Positions 44,123-64,000 of a stretch of 64,000 nt of DNA are shown here, piece by piece (position 1 is the stretch's first letter; each line of letters begins with the position of its first letter). A model generated the notes under the pieces. The model saw only the letters and a program-made list of their open reading frames with translations. It did no database searches and was not told the origin of the DNA. The stretch is from Glandiceps talaboti (lineage: Eukaryota > Hemichordata > Enteropneusta > Spengelidae). The position numbers were made by a program, and so were the translations under genes. The DNA is taken from the NCBI RefSeq assembly GCF_964340395.1, contig NC_135550.1, forward strand, positions 16,008,984 to 16,072,983, written 5' to 3'.

Positions 44123-44208
44123 AGGCATTCTAATATGATTTAATGTTAAAGTTCATTAAAGTTGTTTATTCACACGTATAGTGTTGCGTGACGTAAGTTT
44201 ACAGAAAC
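44123..44208 (+). repeat. 86 bp direct repeat, copy 2
   Basis: Second copy, starting 157 bp after the end of the first. Five substitutions separate the two. The pair plus the sequence between them would be B1-A2-B2 in the split-direct-repeat scheme of Ngaro/PAT elements; the matching A1 at the 5' end was not found. Confidence 0.85.
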
Positions 44209-44377
44209 AAACTATAACAATACAACCCCACTGCACTGCTGCACCCCCAGCCACAGCCACACCACCACCACCACCCGCAAACCACCAGGGCAGGATTCTG
44301 CAATAATTTGCCTGATTCGGTGTCATTTAAATGTCTTCTATTTTCTGATTTATATATATTGAGTGGTCGCTACACTC

Positions 44378-54894
<10,517 letters not shown>

Positions 54895-54922
54895 AGATTT
54901 GTTAGAGATTAACAAACTAAAG
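54895..54922 (+). other. Probable 5' UTR start of second exon of the quinone reductase
   Basis: A pyrimidine-rich tract ending in tag at 54894 looks like a splice acceptor 28 bases before the ATG. If so, a non-coding first exon and the promoter lie upstream, somewhere in 51623-54894. I could not place them. Confidence 0.4.
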
Positions 54923-60828
<5,906 letters not shown>

Positions 60829-60853
60829 ATTTTATCACATTTACTGGTAATGA

Positions 60854-60859
60854 AATAAA
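60854..60859 (+). terminator. Polyadenylation signal of the quinone reductase
   Basis: Canonical AATAAA, 26 bases after the TGA stop. Confidence 0.7.
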
Positions 60860-61440
60860 TTTTGGAACATAGTACATGACAATAACAATTACATTATTTG
60901 TATGTTAGAGGTTTGAAGGATGTTTTTTTTTCATGTTTGGTTTATATTAATAGAAGTCCAGGTCAGGCTTAGGTCCGACAATATAAATCATGAATGGGTA
61001 AAGTCACACCTGAATCATACAGTACATTGGCTCAAGTGGTGTCGCATCAGATTGTGAGCTCTATTATGCAAAAACTAACGACTGATATTTGGATTTGGCC
61101 TCCCCAAGATGAATGTCAGATTGGATCAAAGTAAACCTGTATACATTAGTGTGTACTTTGCAATTGTATATTGCCCTCAACGTCAATACACAATTATTCT
61201 CTTGTTTTGCTCTGTGTAGTAATGTATCAGCGCAAGAGTATTTATATGTTGCAGTACTTTTATTCCTTGACACTGCGAATATAACTAATGTGTCTTAGAT
61301 GGTGACATAAAAGAGGCTGTGGTTTACGAGGATGCAGTATTTCATTATTTTAATGTCCAGGACTCAGTATCGTACAGAACCTCTTCCTATCATCAAATTA
61401 TTATTACGTGTTAGTTGAATATATGACTAGTGGGATTTGT

Positions 61441-61643
61441 CCACAATCTGATTAAAATCTGATGTGGTGAAAGCGGCTAGATGTCTTTATTTACCCCTAT
61501 TTTCATTACTTTGTGTCGTTTGTTTTGTTCTGGGTGATAGCCATCTTCCCACCTGGAAGGAAAAAACGACAGAAAGCGATGGGAAAAAGAGGTAAAAAAA
61601 GACATCTAGCTGCTTTCACCACACCAGATTTTAATCAGATTGC
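61441..61643. mobile_element. Foldback MITE, family M1, second copy
   Basis: Same inverted repeats (aatctgattaaaatctgatg ... cagattttaatcagattg) and inner agacatctagctgctttcac arm. atttgtcc on both sides is a likely 8 bp target duplication. It lies between the convergent quinone reductase and TEX30-like genes. Confidence 0.82.
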
Positions 61644-61949
61644 ATTTGTCCACTGTTAGACTGACATACAAAGTAAACTCAAATAATAATACATAACCAT
61701 TTAGAGACTGGAGGTTAGGTATGGCTTTCATTATCAATATATATATATATACATTCACAGCCAACAGACCACACAATATGTACTACAAGAGATTTATACC
61801 TGAAATGTGTTGTTGGACAAAAGTTGATTTACAACTATTATGAGGAGGTGTGAGAAAATGAAATCTGATGACAAAGTCTACCGGAAAAAGCATACTAGAT
61901 TTTTCTATTTCCTGAAATCTACTGTGCCTGACACATTGTATCACAAACA

Positions 61950-64000
61950 TTACATTCTTTTCTTTGAAGTTCTGCTTTTGTCAGCTTTCATTTCTCTTTT
62001 CCGCTTCAGAGATTTCATCTCACTTCCCTTGACGTCACGCACATCCTTGTTTCCAAGTTTCTTCATTGTGCCACTGGATGCCGGAATGTGAGCTATCCTG
62101 GTAACACACCACCTCCATACATCATGACACATCTCATTGATAATTTCCTCACTTTGTTGACCCTTCACCTTTAACCCATGATCTCCACCATCAATCCATG
62201 TCATTTCATGTTCACAGGTCAGCTCATTTAAAACACTGTCAAATAAAGCTTTGGTGGCAAAAGAATCTTTTGTACCACTTAGAAATAAGGTGGGGGTTTT
62301 CAACTGTATGAGGATGTCTTTACGGAGATTAGATAATTTGCTTGGTGGATGCAGTGGATAGGAAAGACAAATTACTCCACATACAAAGTCTTTACTAGAC
62401 ATGACATTGGCTAGCATGACAGCTGCTCTAGCACCCATCGAACGACCTGAAATTGACAACATACACAAATTACGAATAGAAATTGACAATTTATACAAAT
62501 TACGAATAGAAATGAACATCATATGCAAATTATGAATAGAAATTGACAAAACTGTAAATTATAAATAATAGAAATTAGCATATTTTGAGTCATACTAACA
62601 ATGATCAGTTCTCGTAAACCCAAACCACAACCCATAATAGAAAACTTATGCATTTTGCAGGAGTTATAAAGACAATTTCAATGATAACAACAAACTTAAA
62701 TACTGAACGACTTAGCCTAATCCATGATAACATAAGTTGTTGGTATTTGATGTAACAATCACTGGTTGGCTATGTTATAGCTGTTTAGTATACATCTGCT
62801 CTGATTTTGTCCAATAGTACTCCCAGACAAATACAGTTTAATTTCTAGTGTCTAATATTTGTTTAATTTTAGTAAATATACTACCAAGGTATTTCCCATT
62901 TATTTTTTGCACAGCTACAAAGTCAGCAATGAAACCATTTACAAATAAAGAAACAGATTGTATATTTTTCATTTCCTGGTCAGATATAAACAAATGGCTC
63001 ACCTGCTACAAAACATCCTTTCAGTGTGTATTCTTTGCTTGTTTGTAAGAATTCCTGTTCAAAATAATGAAGAGCAACAAATGCATTAAACATTTCTGTA
63101 TATAAATCACTTCAGTGTATGTCTGTGTTACTTATCATACACATATTTCACATGATAAACTACATCAATTTCTTTTAACTGCAAGGGTGTATTATGATTA
63201 GAACCAAAAAGTAGAGCTGTACAATGAAAACACTATAACTGTTGGATGTTATTCCCCAATATATTTCTTCTTTCAGCCAAGGAAAAATGAGTGAAGGGGC
63301 CTTTGTCACTATGAGTTACGAGACAAGTGATGACAACCCCTTCGGTCACGAGTATTTTAATTCCAGCTGAATGAAGAAAAATATTGGAGATAATTATACC
63401 ACCACCAGTAATATCAAAGAAAAATCAGACAAAGCCATGGTAATTTTGAATGTTTTGACTCATATTTCGAACACAGCAGAACCAGTGCCGCAGACATGTG
63501 TTGTTGTGACATCAGTAGACATACATTGTCATGATGCAGAATGACAACAGTATGAATTCTATATTTTTGCTTTATGCATGGTATAATATATGGCATAACC
63601 CCCTTACCCACCTTCTCTCAACACATTTGACATAAATTTACAATCAGACACAGAACATATTTGTCACACAGCCTGTAAAGATCCACTCATCGGGGGCATT
63701 CCTATAATATCGACAACAACACCACAGTGCCCGTGAAACACAATCACAAATATTCTTTTACAACAAAATTTATCTTTACCACAACAGCTTTGTAAGCCAG
63801 CATTCTATTCTCAACCTTTGGTGATCGATATGTAAATCTTAGACATAGAAATCCCTTCTGTGTTAGATAATTGGACAATGCGATAAGGTGACTGTGGTCC
63901 ATATTTCCACTGGCTCCATGTGTTAGAATGACAGCATAATCAGTCAATGTGTCAGAATTTGGACAGCACACTTTGGTCTGTATTTCTTTCTTTCCAAACG
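61950..64000 (-). CDS. TEX30: TEX30-like alpha/beta hydrolase, 3' three coding exons (partial)
   Basis: Exons 64000-63780 (continues beyond the window), 63054-63003 and 62446-61950, with consistent phases and GT/AG borders. The visible part resembles TEX30/KANSL3-type hydrolases of the dienelactone-hydrolase-like group, whose substrate is unknown. The first exon has FGKKEIQ, the LTHGASGNMDHSHL oxyanion loop and GFLCLRFTYRS. The 52-nt exon has EFLQTSKEYTLKGCFVA. The last exon has the nucleophile elbow GRSMG, split at its first codon, then CLSYPLHPPSK, an acid Asp in LSGTKDSF and the His in GGDHGLKVKG. So Ser, Asp and His of a catalytic triad are all present. After the conserved WRWCVTRI the protein carries about 45 extra residues rich in Lys/Arg (KSLKRKREMK, TSKKRM), not expected in vertebrate TEX30 and looking like a nuclear-localisation tail. 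The short length argues against full KANSL3. Confidence 0.88.
63249..63480. repeat. M2 fragment (left part) in TEX30-like intron
   Basis: ttattccccaatatatttct at the left, its inverted match gaagaaaaatattgg at about 63373-63387, then tttgaatgttttgactcata and cagaaccagtgc as at 26608-26655. Confidence 0.65.

Larger units (their letters stand above)
39731..44377. other. Intergenic DNA between CP-C and CP-B
   Basis: CP-B promoter expected near 39731-40100, but no TATA box seen. 40500-43400 holds no recognised gene, apart from a perfect 8 bp inverted repeat (gagacgtc..gacgtctc) near 40855. The recombinase fragment and its direct repeats occupy 43510-44208. Confidence 0.55.

Overview
The window is AT-rich animal nuclear DNA. 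Genes are split into short exons with GT..AG introns. Microsatellites such as (AG)n, (CATA)n, (GACA)n and (GTT)n are very dense, and several families of small non-autonomous transposons are scattered through introns and intergenic DNA. A marine invertebrate is the best guess; the exact phylum cannot be read from the sequence. No rRNA, tRNA, CRISPR array or bacterial gene was recognised.

From left to right the window holds five protein-coding loci. (1-3) A tandem, same-strand (minus) array of three M14A-type zinc procarboxypeptidase genes, called here CP-A (5277-25140), CP-B (28982-39730) and CP-C (44378-51622). Each has ten coding exons with the same splice phases; exons 2, 4, 8 and 9 are 76, 102, 209 and 85 nt in all three. 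CP-B and CP-C are intact, with signal peptide, propeptide and all catalytic residues, and look like secreted, A-type (hydrophobic C-terminal residue) digestive carboxypeptidases. CP-A is decaying: it has a one-base deletion in exon 7 at the catalytic-Arg motif, a rewritten HSYSQ loop and a 10 kb transposon-filled intron. (4) A complete eight-exon, plus-strand NADPH:quinone oxidoreductase of the zeta-crystallin family (54923-60828). (5) On the minus strand at the right edge, the last three coding exons of a TEX30-like alpha/beta hydrolase (61950-64000, continuing past the window), tail-to-tail with the quinone reductase.

Between CP-B and CP-C lies the 3' end of a tyrosine-recombinase retroelement or transposon (43510-43840, frameshifted), followed by an 86 bp direct repeat pair separated by 157 bp. 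This layout recalls the split direct repeats of Ngaro/PAT-type DIRS-like elements. Other mobile DNA: a Helitron/Helentron-like element with a subterminal hairpin, a (CTGT)n block and about 147 bp tandem repeats (13300-13973 and 35628-36920, plus a degraded relative at about 27461-28092); a foldback MITE family (8702-8910, 46136-46297, 61441-61643); a composite repeat family (26427-27440 with fragments at four other places); and a TIR family (45739-46047, 58193-58560).

The carboxypeptidases form a functional unit as an expanding and eroding protease cluster. The quinone reductase and the hydrolase are ordinary single-copy neighbours with no evident pathway link to it. No clearly new multi-gene system is visible. 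The most unusual items are the recombinase element with its repeats and palindromes, the variable-copy 147 bp array element, and the mirrored minisatellite at 31257-31830.
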